A stretch of DNA of 64,000 nt from Longimicrobiales bacterium (GTDB lineage Bacteria > Gemmatimonadota > Gemmatimonadetes > Longimicrobiales > Gaopeijiaceae), in assembly GCA_028822645.1 (NCBI GenBank), contig JAPKDG010000005.1, positions 1 to 64,000 on the forward strand, written 5' to 3'. Made by a program: the position numbers and the translations under genes. Every line of letters starts with the position of its first letter. Position 1 is the first letter of the stretch. Below are positions 44,457 through 52,541 of this stretch, piece after piece. The notes below the pieces were generated by a model. It saw only the letters and a list, made by a program, of their open reading frames with translations. It did not search any database and was not told where the DNA came from.

Positions 44457-45296
44457 TCATCTAGTAATAACACTTTCCAGAGTTAGTCGCATGGTGTCAA
44501 GAGGTGCCGGTTTATCCCACCAACGCTCGAAGGATACTGCAGCTTGTTGCAAGAGCATCTCGGTACCATCTACCCCTGGGAAATTATTTTTCTTGGCACA
44601 TTTTACAAACCTCGTTAATTCTTTCCCATAAACCAAGTCCATAACGCCACCCACCCTAGACGGAAGACTCAAGTCAAAGGGAATTTCATCATTTGCATTC
44701 AACCCCATACTGGTCCCATTAATTATCAAATCGAATTCACAGCCTTTGACGTCCTGGCTGCTCTTTACAACCCTGATCTTGGCGTTTCCAAAATGATCGG
44801 CAACAATCTTAGCCCGACTCAATGTCCTATTCAAGAGAATAATTTCACCTATTTCATCATTCAAAAGACTCATCAGTACCGCCCTAACTACTCCACCAGC
44901 TCCCAACACTAGCACTTTAAATCCCTTGGGAGATCTACCTAAAAAAGACCGACAAGCTCTCCTGAACCCTTCAACATCTGTGTTGTCTCCAAAGATTTCA
45001 CCGTTTCTCGTCCAAAAAGTGTTACAGGCTCCAGTTCTTAAGACAGCTTCAGAAGCTCGATCTATTATCTTCACAGCTGCTTCCTTGTACGGAACAGTCA
45101 CATTACCGCCCAACCCTAATTCAGTTAATTCTTTCATGAGCCTTCCCAAGTCAGACTCTTCACAGCAACAGGTATTATAGACTCGTGGAACCTGCGCGCT
45201 CTTAAAAGCCGCGTTCTGGATCAGTGGAGACAAAGAATGTTTGACTGGATTTCCTAGGAGCAGAAAACTGTCGTTTGCTAGCACGCCCAAATCCAT
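44457..45296 (-). CDS. aroE: Shikimate dehydrogenase
   Basis: 279 residues. NPVKHSLSPLIQNAAF binds shikimate, NVTVPYKEAA has the catalytic Lys, GDNTDVEGF the catalytic Asp, and VLGAGGVVRAVL the NADP fold. It reduces 3-dehydroshikimate in aromatic amino acid synthesis. It follows the ywlE-like gene by 3 nt and is the last gene of the run that starts with yicC. Confidence 0.94.
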   Translation of the reverse strand: MDLGVLANDSFLLLGNPVKHSLSPLIQNAAFKSAQVPRVYNTCCCEESDLGRLMKELTELGLGGNVTVPYKEAAVKIIDRASEAVLRTGACNTFWTRNGEIFGDNTDVEGFRRACRSFLGRSPKGFKVLVLGAGGVVRAVLMSLLNDEIGEIILLNRTLSRAKIVADHFGNAKIRVVKSSQDVKGCEFDLIINGTSMGLNANDEIPFDLSLPSRVGGVMDLVYGKELTRFVKCAKKNNFPGVDGTEMLLQQAAVSFERWWDKPAPLDTMRLTLESVITR

Positions 45297-45299
45297 ATA

Positions 45300-45770
45300 T
45301 CAGTTTTCTCGGACGTCGTCATCTGAGATGAGGCATCTTAAGGTCTCTTGAATAAGGCTACAAAGCACATTGAAAACCTCCGAATATACGATTTCATCAC
45401 ACCCAAAGGGGTCTAGTACATCTTTTTTTAGTGTGACCACTTTTTCTCCTCCACCTAAATATAGAACCTGGTCGATGTGATGAGCCTCCATGACTATAAC
45501 CACTTCTGCCCATGCGACGAGTTCCTCATCCAGCAGCTCACTTCTATGGCCACTTAGATCAAGTCCAGCTCTAGACGCTACGACCGATGCCTTTCCACTA
45601 GCTCTAGTCCCCGGAAAGGCTGCGACCCCAGCCGAACGGACAGATACAACTGGCAATCCCTGAGACGCGAGAAAATCCTGCGCTATTACTTGGGCCATTG
45701 GACTTCTACAAGTATTGCCTGTACAGACAAAAAGTATCCTTTCTGGCATCGAATCTTCAAGTGTGGACAT
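45300..45770 (-). CDS. Low-molecular-weight phosphatase, YwlE (protein-arginine phosphatase) type
   Basis: 156 residues. The phosphate loop is FVCTGNTCRSPMAQ (Cys-x5-Arg). Thr in the loop position where tyrosine phosphatases carry Ile is the feature that marks Bacillus YwlE as a protein-arginine phosphatase, so the same activity is possible. The general acid is in DPFG. The first ATG (45770) has CAGGAG 9 nt upstream and overlaps the upstream gene by 14 nt. The neighbouring threonylcarbamoyl-AMP synthase gene gives the same pairing as ywlC-ywlE of Bacillus. Confidence 0.85.
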   Translation of the reverse strand: MSTLEDSMPERILFVCTGNTCRSPMAQVIAQDFLASQGLPVVSVRSAGVAAFPGTRASGKASVVASRAGLDLSGHRSELLDEELVAWAEVVIVMEAHHIDQVLYLGGGEKVVTLKKDVLDPFGCDEIVYSEVFNVLCSLIQETLRCLISDDDVREN

Positions 45771-46422
45771 TCACCGTAACTCCTGGCAAAATTCTCTCTA
45801 TTTCCCGAAACGGAATAGCACCTTCCCTGAGAATTTCTACTGTCTTTCTCGAACAATCTATTACAGTAGACGGCAACGAATGAGGAAGTGGGCCCATATT
45901 CAGCACCATTAAATCCTGTTCCAAAGAAAAATATTTCCTTTTTCTAATATCAGTAGTATCCAGAAGTGGGCGATCCCCTGATATATTAGCACTAGTAGAC
46001 ACCATAGGACCCGCTAGCTCATTCATAAGGGTATGCACTAAAGGATGAGAGCTGACCCTCACAGCAACTCCCCCTTCCCCATTCCTGACTGATACAGGAT
46101 AATCAGCATCCGTATCAGACAAAACTATCGTTAATGGTCCTGGCCAAAAAGCATCTGCCAACATTAGCGCTTCAGGAGTCCACCTCAATGCCTCGATAGA
46201 TTTTCTATCGGAAACCAAAAGCAACATCGGCTTACCGAGAGTACGTCGTTTCAAGCAAGTTATCTTGTTCGTCACATCTCTATCAAGAATTCCTCCAAAT
46301 CCATAGACGGTCTCAGTCGGATGGATTATCACTCCACCACTGTCCAGGTGTCTGACGATTTCAGCTAGCGGGAACCTTGGAGCTAGAAAGTTTCTAGCAT
46401 CGATAAATTTCAACTTACTCAA
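45757..46422 (-). CDS. tsaC: L-threonylcarbamoyladenylate synthase (Sua5/YrdC/YwlC)
   Basis: 221 residues. IIHPTETVYGFGGILDRD near residue 30, KRRTLGKPMLLLV and MVSTSANISGDRPLL are the YrdC-domain motifs. It makes threonylcarbamoyl-AMP for the t6A37 modification of ANN-decoding tRNAs. The protein is shorter than Sua5 with its extra C-terminal domain, so it is of TsaC/short type. It overlaps ispD by 4 nt and the ywlE-like gene by 14 nt. Confidence 0.92.
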   Translation of the reverse strand: MSKLKFIDARNFLAPRFPLAEIVRHLDSGGVIIHPTETVYGFGGILDRDVTNKITCLKRRTLGKPMLLLVSDRKSIEALRWTPEALMLADAFWPGPLTIVLSDTDADYPVSVRNGEGGVAVRVSSHPLVHTLMNELAGPMVSTSANISGDRPLLDTTDIRKRKYFSLEQDLMVLNMGPLPHSLPSTVIDCSRKTVEILREGAIPFREIERILPGVTVNVHT

Positions 46423-47141
46423 GATTTAGAACAGGCAAGAACGGCTTCAGCCAGATCTAAATCAGGCGGAAACGTGATCTTGAAATTCAACAAAGAGCAC
46501 TCCACCATTTTCACTTGGCCTCCGGCTCTTTCAACAATGATAGAATCATCGCCAGCAATCCAATCGTTCTGAATAGCTTTATGGTATGCACCGAAGAGTA
46601 CATCATATGGAAAAACCTGAGGTGTTTGAGCTCTCCAAACATCACTTCTATCTAAAGTTTTCAACACCTGATTATTTTTATCAGTTGCCTTCAGGGTATC
46701 GACAACTCGGGTACCTGCCACTGCTCCAAGACCTTCGGAAGCAACTTTAACGCAGTCAAAAATAGTTTTCTTGGAAGTCAAAGGGCGGGCTCCATCATGC
46801 ACGATTACTAGATCCAGATCCTCAGATAGAGCCTGGATAGCACTCCATACTGAATCTCTCCTGGTGGCGCCACCGACAACCCACTGGACCTTGGAGTCTT
46901 GGTTTAACCATGAAGGTTGTTCTTCAAATTGTTTTTGAGGTAAGGCCACAACCAAGTCTTTAACCCATGAATAACTTAAAAAAAGATTCAACACATGCTT
47001 AAGAACAGGCTGCCCAGCTAACTGCAAAAACTGCTTAGGTTTTCCCTCCATACGCTGGCCAGATCCTGCAGCAGGTATCACAACCCCCACTTTCAGATTG
47101 TCCAAAAAAGAGCTCGTACTTGATTCTCCAAGCTCGATCAC
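46419..47141 (-). CDS. ispD: 2-C-methyl-D-erythritol 4-phosphate cytidylyltransferase
   Basis: 240 residues. GVVIPAAGSGQRMEGKPKQFL binds CTP, WVVGGATRRDSVW and LVIVHDGARPLTSK follow in the normal order. It makes CDP-methylerythritol in the non-mevalonate isoprenoid pathway, which links to undecaprenyl carriers (uppP in this window). About 15 residues precede the family start. ispF is not adjacent. The start lies 5 nt after the dnaB stop. Confidence 0.93.
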   Translation of the reverse strand: MIELGESSTSSFLDNLKVGVVIPAAGSGQRMEGKPKQFLQLAGQPVLKHVLNLFLSYSWVKDLVVALPQKQFEEQPSWLNQDSKVQWVVGGATRRDSVWSAIQALSEDLDLVIVHDGARPLTSKKTIFDCVKVASEGLGAVAGTRVVDTLKATDKNNQVLKTLDRSDVWRAQTPQVFPYDVLFGAYHKAIQNDWIAGDDSIIVERAGGQVKMVECSLLNFKITFPPDLDLAEAVLACSKS

Positions 47142-47146
47142 AAATT

Positions 47147-48547
47147 CTAAATCCCTGGTCCGATAGCGCCGTCCTGGCCTCGAGCCAGAGAATCGAAACG
47201 AGTGTATGATTTGTGGAAAACAAGATTGACCGTACCCGTAGGACCATTCCTTTGTTTGCTAATGATGAGTTCCGCTTTCCCTTCTAAAGAGTTGCCGTCT
47301 TTATCAACTGGACCAAAGTAATACTCAGGTCTATAGAGAAACATTACAATATCAGCGTCCTGCTCAATCGATCCACTGTCTCGCAGATCTGAAAGTTGTG
47401 GTCGTCGGTCAGGCCTTTGTTCTGGAGCCCTGCTCAGCTGGCTGAGGGCAACGACTGGAACTTCTAGTTCGCGAGCTAGCGATTTAAGCCCTCTAGATAT
47501 TTCGCTGACTTCTTGTACTCTATTTTCAGACCTTCTTTGTGTCCCACTCATCAACTGCATGTAGTCCACCACAATCATACCTAGATTAGTTTCTGTTTTT
47601 AATCGCCTGGCTTTAGCTCTCATCTCCAAAACAGTGCTTCCCGGAGAGTCATCTATCCAAAGAGGTGCAGTATTGAGACGACCTGCTGCGACAGCCAGTT
47701 TTTTCCATTCATCTTCGTTCATCCTACCTTGACGCAATTTCTGATTATCTACTCGACCTTCGCCACAGAGAAATCTCTGGACCAATTGTTCTTTAGACAT
47801 TTCCAGAGAAAAAATTGCCACTGGGATCTCATGTCTTATGGCTAGAGATTGAGCCACATTCAAAATCCAAGAAGTTTTCCCCATAGCTGGGCGAGCTGCA
47901 ACAATGACTAAGTCGCCCTTTTGAAATCCTGTGGTCATTAAATCCAGTTCGCTGAATCCACTGGGAGCACCCGTTATTCCACCGGACGCATCCTGCATTT
48001 CCTCAATATTCTCCATTGTCCTGTGGAGTATTTCTTTCACACGAACGAAACCACTACGATCGTGGTTTTCCGCAACCTGAAAAACACTTTGTTCTGCCTG
48101 ATCCAAGACTTCGTCTACACTTCTTTCTCCTTGGTCTTGGACATTTCTGATTATTCCAGACGCAGCATCAATTAATCTTCTTAGAATTGCTTTATTTTTT
48201 ACGATCTGGGCGTGATAAGTAATGTTTGCAGCTGTCGGAACCGCATCCAAAAGATCTGACAGATAAGATGCTCCTCCCACCACTTCTAGCCCATCAGTAC
48301 TTTCTAGTTCTGTCTTTAAAGTAATGGGATCAACCACATCTCCTTGACCAAAAATACGAACCATAGCTCTGAACAACCGCCGATTCCCCTCTCTATAAAA
48401 CATCGACTCGTCCACTATTTCAATGGCTTTAGTAAGAGCATCCTGATCGATTAGCATGCCTCCCAAAACGGCGACTTCCGCCTCTGCCGAATAAGGATGT
48501 TTCCTATCGGAGTCAACCTGCACATTTGGAATTGATGGGGTGTCCAT
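47147..48547 (-). CDS. dnaB: Replicative DNA helicase DnaB
   Basis: About 466 residues. PYSAEAEVAVLGGMLIDQDAL opens the N-terminal primase-interacting domain. The RecA-like domain has the Walker A VIVAARPAMGKTSW, IFSLEMSKEQLVQR, IVVDYMQLM (Walker B) and VALSQLSRAPEQR. It unwinds DNA ahead of the replication fork. The ATG at 48547 lies 5 nt after the uracil-DNA glycosylase stop; the frame extends to 48607, but that part is not family-like. I see no intein. Confidence 0.95.
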   Translation of the reverse strand: MDTPSIPNVQVDSDRKHPYSAEAEVAVLGGMLIDQDALTKAIEIVDESMFYREGNRRLFRAMVRIFGQGDVVDPITLKTELESTDGLEVVGGASYLSDLLDAVPTAANITYHAQIVKNKAILRRLIDAASGIIRNVQDQGERSVDEVLDQAEQSVFQVAENHDRSGFVRVKEILHRTMENIEEMQDASGGITGAPSGFSELDLMTTGFQKGDLVIVAARPAMGKTSWILNVAQSLAIRHEIPVAIFSLEMSKEQLVQRFLCGEGRVDNQKLRQGRMNEDEWKKLAVAAGRLNTAPLWIDDSPGSTVLEMRAKARRLKTETNLGMIVVDYMQLMSGTQRRSENRVQEVSEISRGLKSLARELEVPVVALSQLSRAPEQRPDRRPQLSDLRDSGSIEQDADIVMFLYRPEYYFGPVDKDGNSLEGKAELIISKQRNGPTGTVNLVFHKSYTRFDSLARGQDGAIGPGI

Positions 48548-48552
48548 CAGTA

Positions 48553-49314
48553 TTAATCCATTATCTTTCGAAGGAGTTGGAAATCTTCCCAGGTCGGGCG
48601 AGTCCATCCCGAATTACGTAGTAACGCAGCTGGGTGATATGTGACCACTAAGGGCACTCCTTTATAAGAATAAGTCGATCCACGGAGTTTTCCGAGAGGG
48701 AGCTTCTTCCCTGTTAGAAATTGAGCGGCAAAAGTCCCAACTGCCAGAATAACCTCTGGAGCCACTAAAGCAATCTGCCGTGCCAAATAAGGTGTGCACG
48801 TCTCGATCTCATCAGGCAATGGGTTCCTATTACCTGGAGGTCTACATTTTAGAACATTACATATGTACACGGAATTTTTTCTGGACAAAGAAATTGATGC
48901 TAAAAGAAGGTCCAAAAATTTCCCTGCCTGACCAACGAAAGGTATCCCTGCTTCGTCCTCTTTAGCTCCAGGTGCTTCTCCAACTATCATGAGACGTGCA
49001 TCAACATGTCCATCAGAAAATACCACCCGGTTTCTTTTCTCGCATAATGCACATTTCTGGCAATGGTTTGCCGTCTCTTCAAGAGATTTATAGTTCATCT
49101 CTGAGACTGCTTCACTCCATATTAAGGGTTCCGGAGAATTCTGATCAATTCCCTGGTCAATAGCAGTTCCTGTAGATTTTATATCCTCGCCAATATTAGA
49201 GGACATGATTTCTTCCCTCGTCAATCCATCTAGCACAACATCACCCAATCCCAATTCTTTGGAGTAAGACAATAGCTCCACCAAGTTTTTCAAGCTCGGC
49301 GATTCAGATTTCAT
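48553..49314 (-). CDS. Uracil-DNA glycosylase, Fe-S family (type 4)
   Basis: 253 residues. The [4Fe-4S] ligands are CQKC and two later Cys (VLKCRPPGN and ETCTPYL). GEAPGAKEDEAGIPFVGQAGK is the family-4 active-site motif, and VTYHPAALLRN closes the uracil pocket. It removes uracil from DNA. The first 80 residues are a low-conservation extension. Its start overlaps coaBC by 4 nt. Confidence 0.92.
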   Translation of the reverse strand: MKSESPSLKNLVELLSYSKELGLGDVVLDGLTREEIMSSNIGEDIKSTGTAIDQGIDQNSPEPLIWSEAVSEMNYKSLEETANHCQKCALCEKRNRVVFSDGHVDARLMIVGEAPGAKEDEAGIPFVGQAGKFLDLLLASISLSRKNSVYICNVLKCRPPGNRNPLPDEIETCTPYLARQIALVAPEVILAVGTFAAQFLTGKKLPLGKLRGSTYSYKGVPLVVTYHPAALLRNSGWTRPTWEDFQLLRKIMD

Positions 49315-50552
49315 AAGCGATTTTCCAACAACTGTAGGATATGACTCAAAACTACTTCAGAAACTTCGTGCTTAGTCATCAGGGGCACCTCTTCGCACCG
49401 GCCTCCTGGAAACAATAAAATGACACGATTCGTTTCAACGTCAAAGCCAGCATCTACTTCGGCCGCGCTATTCGCTACAAGAAAATCGAACTGTTTTCTT
49501 TTAAGTTTTTTTTTGGCATTTTCCAAGATTGATTCAGTCTCTAGAGCGAAACCTACAGTGATCGAATTTTCCTTCCGGTCACCTAATGTGTCTAAGGATA
49601 CATCAGGATTTTCGATTAGATCTAAAGCATATGCTGTATTTTCCTTGGAACGTTTTATTTTTTTATCGTTGACACTCCTAGGACGGTAGTCAGAGACTGC
49701 CGCAGCAAAAATAGACACGTCTGCCTTTGGCAGATATTCTGAGACACTAGCCAACATTTCTTGTGCAGTGTTCACCTTTACCAAGTCGATACCATAAGGA
49801 TCTGGCAATGTCACTGGCCCTGAGATTAGCCTCACGGAAGCACCAAGGCGATAGGCAGCTTGAGCAATCGCAAATCCCATGCGTCCGGAAGAGCGATTGC
49901 TGATAAATCGGACTGGATCAATCGACTCTTCTGTCGGGCCAGCTGTCACCAGCACCACCTTGTTCGTTAGTAGAGAAGGGCTAACTAATACTCTGCCTAT
50001 TTCTTCAATTATTTCTTCGGGATTCAACATCCTTCCCAACCCTTGATTCTCTCCGTATGCCAAAGGCCCCACTCCAGGCCCCGCAACCCTATACGACAAA
50101 TGATCTGTCAAATGTTTAAGGTTTTCTTGGGTTTGTGGATGGGTGTACATATTCGTGTTCATAGCAGGACAAATTAGTACTGGGGCTCTCGTCGCTAAAA
50201 GTGTTGTACTAAGCAGATCGTTTGCCCTGCCTTGACTAGCTCTGGAGATAAAATCTGCTGTGGCTGGAGCTACACATACAACATCTGCTTCCGATCCTAG
50301 ATTAATATGCAACGCTGAATTTTCTACCGAGAACAAATCGGTTAAAGATCTCCTGCCAGTAACTCCTTCAAAAGATAATGGAGCAACAAAATGTCTAGCG
50401 CCATCAGTGAGAACCGCGTCTACTTCCGCACCTAGAGAAGTGAGGGATCGCGCAATAGCAACTGCTTTGTAGGCGGCAATACTTCCGGTGACACCAAGCA
50501 CAATACGGCGCCCTTTCCAGGGTTGCCTAGGATTAAGAAAGCCTGTGGACAA
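49311..50552 (-). CDS. coaBC: Bifunctional phosphopantothenoylcysteine decarboxylase/phosphopantothenate-cysteine ligase
   Basis: 413 residues. The N-terminal flavoprotein half has GVTGSIAAYKAV and PAMNTNMY. The Cys of the ACGD loop (Cys158 in E. coli) is Tyr here (LAYGENQGLGRM); some other phyla also lack it. The ligase half starts VLVTAGPTEESIDPVRFISNRSSGRMG. It catalyses two middle steps of coenzyme A synthesis. The start is TTG at 50552 with GGAG 7-8 nt upstream. With coaX at 0.6-1.4 kb the window encodes three CoA-pathway activities. Confidence 0.93.
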   Translation of the reverse strand: MSTGFLNPRQPWKGRRIVLGVTGSIAAYKAVAIARSLTSLGAEVDAVLTDGARHFVAPLSFEGVTGRRSLTDLFSVENSALHINLGSEADVVCVAPATADFISRASQGRANDLLSTTLLATRAPVLICPAMNTNMYTHPQTQENLKHLTDHLSYRVAGPGVGPLAYGENQGLGRMLNPEEIIEEIGRVLVSPSLLTNKVVLVTAGPTEESIDPVRFISNRSSGRMGFAIAQAAYRLGASVRLISGPVTLPDPYGIDLVKVNTAQEMLASVSEYLPKADVSIFAAAVSDYRPRSVNDKKIKRSKENTAYALDLIENPDVSLDTLGDRKENSITVGFALETESILENAKKKLKRKQFDFLVANSAAEVDAGFDVETNRVILLFPGGRCEEVPLMTKHEVSEVVLSHILQLLENRL

Positions 50553-50592
50553 AACACTACTCCATGATCATTCAGATTGCTAATCCGGGAAG

Positions 50593-50808
50593 CTACAGTC
50601 CCCTCTTACGCTTTCCTACTAAACGAAATTCAATCTGACCAGAGGTCAGCGCTTCGAGAGATTTTGTGGTAAGCTTTTTCTCCTCTCCAAGAGGAAGATT
50701 CTCTCTGGGGAGTGCATTGAGTTCCCGAGCATACCTCGCCGACACCAATACTCCAAGATACTTGCTACCTGTATGTGCAGAAGATTCATCGGGTGTAAAA
50801 ACGCGCAT
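50593..50808 (-). CDS. rpoZ: RNA polymerase omega subunit
   Basis: 71 residues, within the size range of small omega proteins. KYLGVLVSARYARELN corresponds to the omega motif (usually variants of RYxLVxxAAKRAREL), and EKKLTTKSLEALTSGQIEF matches the later KPvxxALeEIaxGkI segment. It helps assemble RNA polymerase. The position directly after gmk is the classical gmk-rpoZ-coaBC order and raises confidence. Confidence 0.85.
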   Translation of the reverse strand: MRVFTPDESSAHTGSKYLGVLVSARYARELNALPRENLPLGEEKKLTTKSLEALTSGQIEFRLVGKRKRGL

Positions 50809-50831
50809 TAAAAAACTCCATTCATTATGAT

Positions 50832-51491
50832 TTATTTCAAAATACCGTCAAGAACCTCATCTATACCAGTCTGAAACTGGCGAATTTTACCTGATAAGTC
50901 GATGCCTTCAAGTGCACCTTGGTCTTCAAGGGTTACAATTTTCTGAATCTGACTCACTAGTTGGTCAAGATCTTCATTGACCAACACGTAGTCGAAAGTA
51001 TTTGCCTGCGCCACTTCCTCTCGGGCATTTCTTAAGCGTTCTATCAATCTGTCTCTCTCTTCTGTTCCTCTGCTCTTGAGCCTTTCAAGTAGCACTTTGG
51101 CAGAAGGTGGAATCACAAAAATCATTATAGCGTCCTCAACCTCGCTCTTGACCTGAGCTGCGCCCTGGACATCTATGTCCATAATCAAGAATTTTTCCAA
51201 TCTCGATGCTGTTTCTAGTTGCTCTAGCGGTGTGCCATATTTCTGACCGTGAACTTCTGCCCATTCTAGAAAACCTCCAGCTTCCTCCATGGTTCTGAAA
51301 TCGGTTTGAGAAAGAAACAAATAATCCACTCCATGTATTTCGTTCCCTCGGGAACATCGGGTGGTTGCAGAGATTGAGAACACAAATTTTTCATCTTTAG
51401 CAACCAACCTTCTGGCCACACTAGTTTTCCCGGCCCCACTTGGTCCAGCCAAAACGATCAGTGGGGTTTTACCGAGCAATCTAGAAGTCAT
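50832..51491 (-). CDS. gmk: Guanylate kinase
   Basis: About 219 residues. LIVLAGPSGAGKTSVARRL is the P-loop; FSISATTRCSRGNEIHGVDYLFLS and FLEWAEVHGQKYGTP bind GMP. It phosphorylates GMP to GDP. ATG at 51491 overlaps the yicC stop by 4 nt; a longer frame (to 51521) would run into yicC. yicC-gmk-rpoZ-coaBC is a widely conserved order. Confidence 0.95.
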   Translation of the reverse strand: MTSRLLGKTPLIVLAGPSGAGKTSVARRLVAKDEKFVFSISATTRCSRGNEIHGVDYLFLSQTDFRTMEEAGGFLEWAEVHGQKYGTPLEQLETASRLEKFLIMDIDVQGAAQVKSEVEDAIMIFVIPPSAKVLLERLKSRGTEERDRLIERLRNAREEVAQANTFDYVLVNEDLDQLVSQIQKIVTLEDQGALEGIDLSGKIRQFQTGIDEVLDGILK

Positions 51492-52375
51492 TCCACATTC
51501 TCCAACTGCTCCCTGATACACTCTATTTCTTCCTTACATGCTATGCCAGCGCTTCCAATCATACCGTCATTTGCTTTCGCATTAATGGTGTTAACTTCTC
51601 TGTGAATTTCTTGAAGTATGAACCCAAGTTTTTTGCCTGCTACCACAGGAGGATCAGCGTCCAATGTCCCAGAAAACAAGCCTAGATGGGATCGAAGTCT
51701 AACAAGTTCCTCAGAGATGTCCCATTTGTCTGCTAAAATAGCAATTTCTCTGGACAGGCGCTCTTGATCGACCACGCTACTCTCAATCAACTCCATCACG
51801 GATCTCTGCAGGCGATCCCGTTCCGAAACCAATCGCTCTGGCGCCCTTTCTTCTATATTTTGTAGTAAATCTCCTAAGAAAACCAACCTTTTCCGTAAAT
51901 CCTTCTCAATATTAAATCCCTCATCCGTACGGAATACCATGACTTCTTCTAAAGCTATTTTAGTTAAATCAATGACATCTTTCCTTCCAATATTTTCGAT
52001 CGAGATACTCTCAGTGCCACGCCTAAAACTTTCCCCCACAATGTGAGATAATCCTATTTCTTCTTCGATTCCCAGTTCATTCTTTAGGATTCTTAGTGCT
52101 TCCCAATAACACTTAGCTCTCTCAAGGTCGAGTTGAGGCATGTGAGCCAGACCACCGATATCAACACTCTGAATAGAAAGGACATAATTTACATGCCCTC
52201 TTGTGATTGTTTCCTGTAGCACTTTCTGAACCTCTGCTTCGAACCGACCAAAAGGGTTAGGAATCCGGATATTGGCATTGAAAAAACGATGGTTAACCGT
52301 TTTGATCTCTACCCGAAAGATAATTCCATCAATAGTCCTTTCGGCTTCGCCGAAACCGGTCATACTCCTAATCAT
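51488..52375 (-). CDS. yicC: YicC-family endoribonuclease-like stress protein
   Basis: About 295 residues. It starts MIRSMTGFGEAERTI and ends with FILQEIHREVNTINAKANDG, both hallmarks of YicC. Members are RNases linked to small-RNA turnover and stationary-phase survival. The frame extends 10 codons further, but the family start is ATG 52375. It overlaps gmk by 4 nt and is likely the first gene of this housekeeping run. Confidence 0.93.
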   Translation of the reverse strand: MIRSMTGFGEAERTIDGIIFRVEIKTVNHRFFNANIRIPNPFGRFEAEVQKVLQETITRGHVNYVLSIQSVDIGGLAHMPQLDLERAKCYWEALRILKNELGIEEEIGLSHIVGESFRRGTESISIENIGRKDVIDLTKIALEEVMVFRTDEGFNIEKDLRKRLVFLGDLLQNIEERAPERLVSERDRLQRSVMELIESSVVDQERLSREIAILADKWDISEELVRLRSHLGLFSGTLDADPPVVAGKKLGFILQEIHREVNTINAKANDGMIGSAGIACKEEIECIREQLENVE

Positions 52376-52541
52376 TCGATATCCACCAGTAATGAACAGC
52401 CTCAACTTGAACCATCAGTCTCTCAGAAACTGTGAGATCCACCAACCACAGACACATCATCCTAACCACTTGTCCATAGCTAAACTCCTCCAGTTTATCG
52501 ATTGAATTCTCTAAGGATAATCAGACATTGAACGATTGACC
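52376..52541. other. Intergenic region upstream of yicC
   Basis: About 165 bp between the outer-membrane protein gene stop and yicC. No RNA gene, terminator hairpin or clear promoter was seen. It probably holds the promoter of the yicC-to-aroE run. Confidence 0.4.

Noticed and set aside
49311-50552. CoaBC inactive because the ACGD-loop Cys is Tyr
   Set aside because: Functional CoaBC proteins in some phyla also lack this Cys, and both catalytic halves are otherwise intact.
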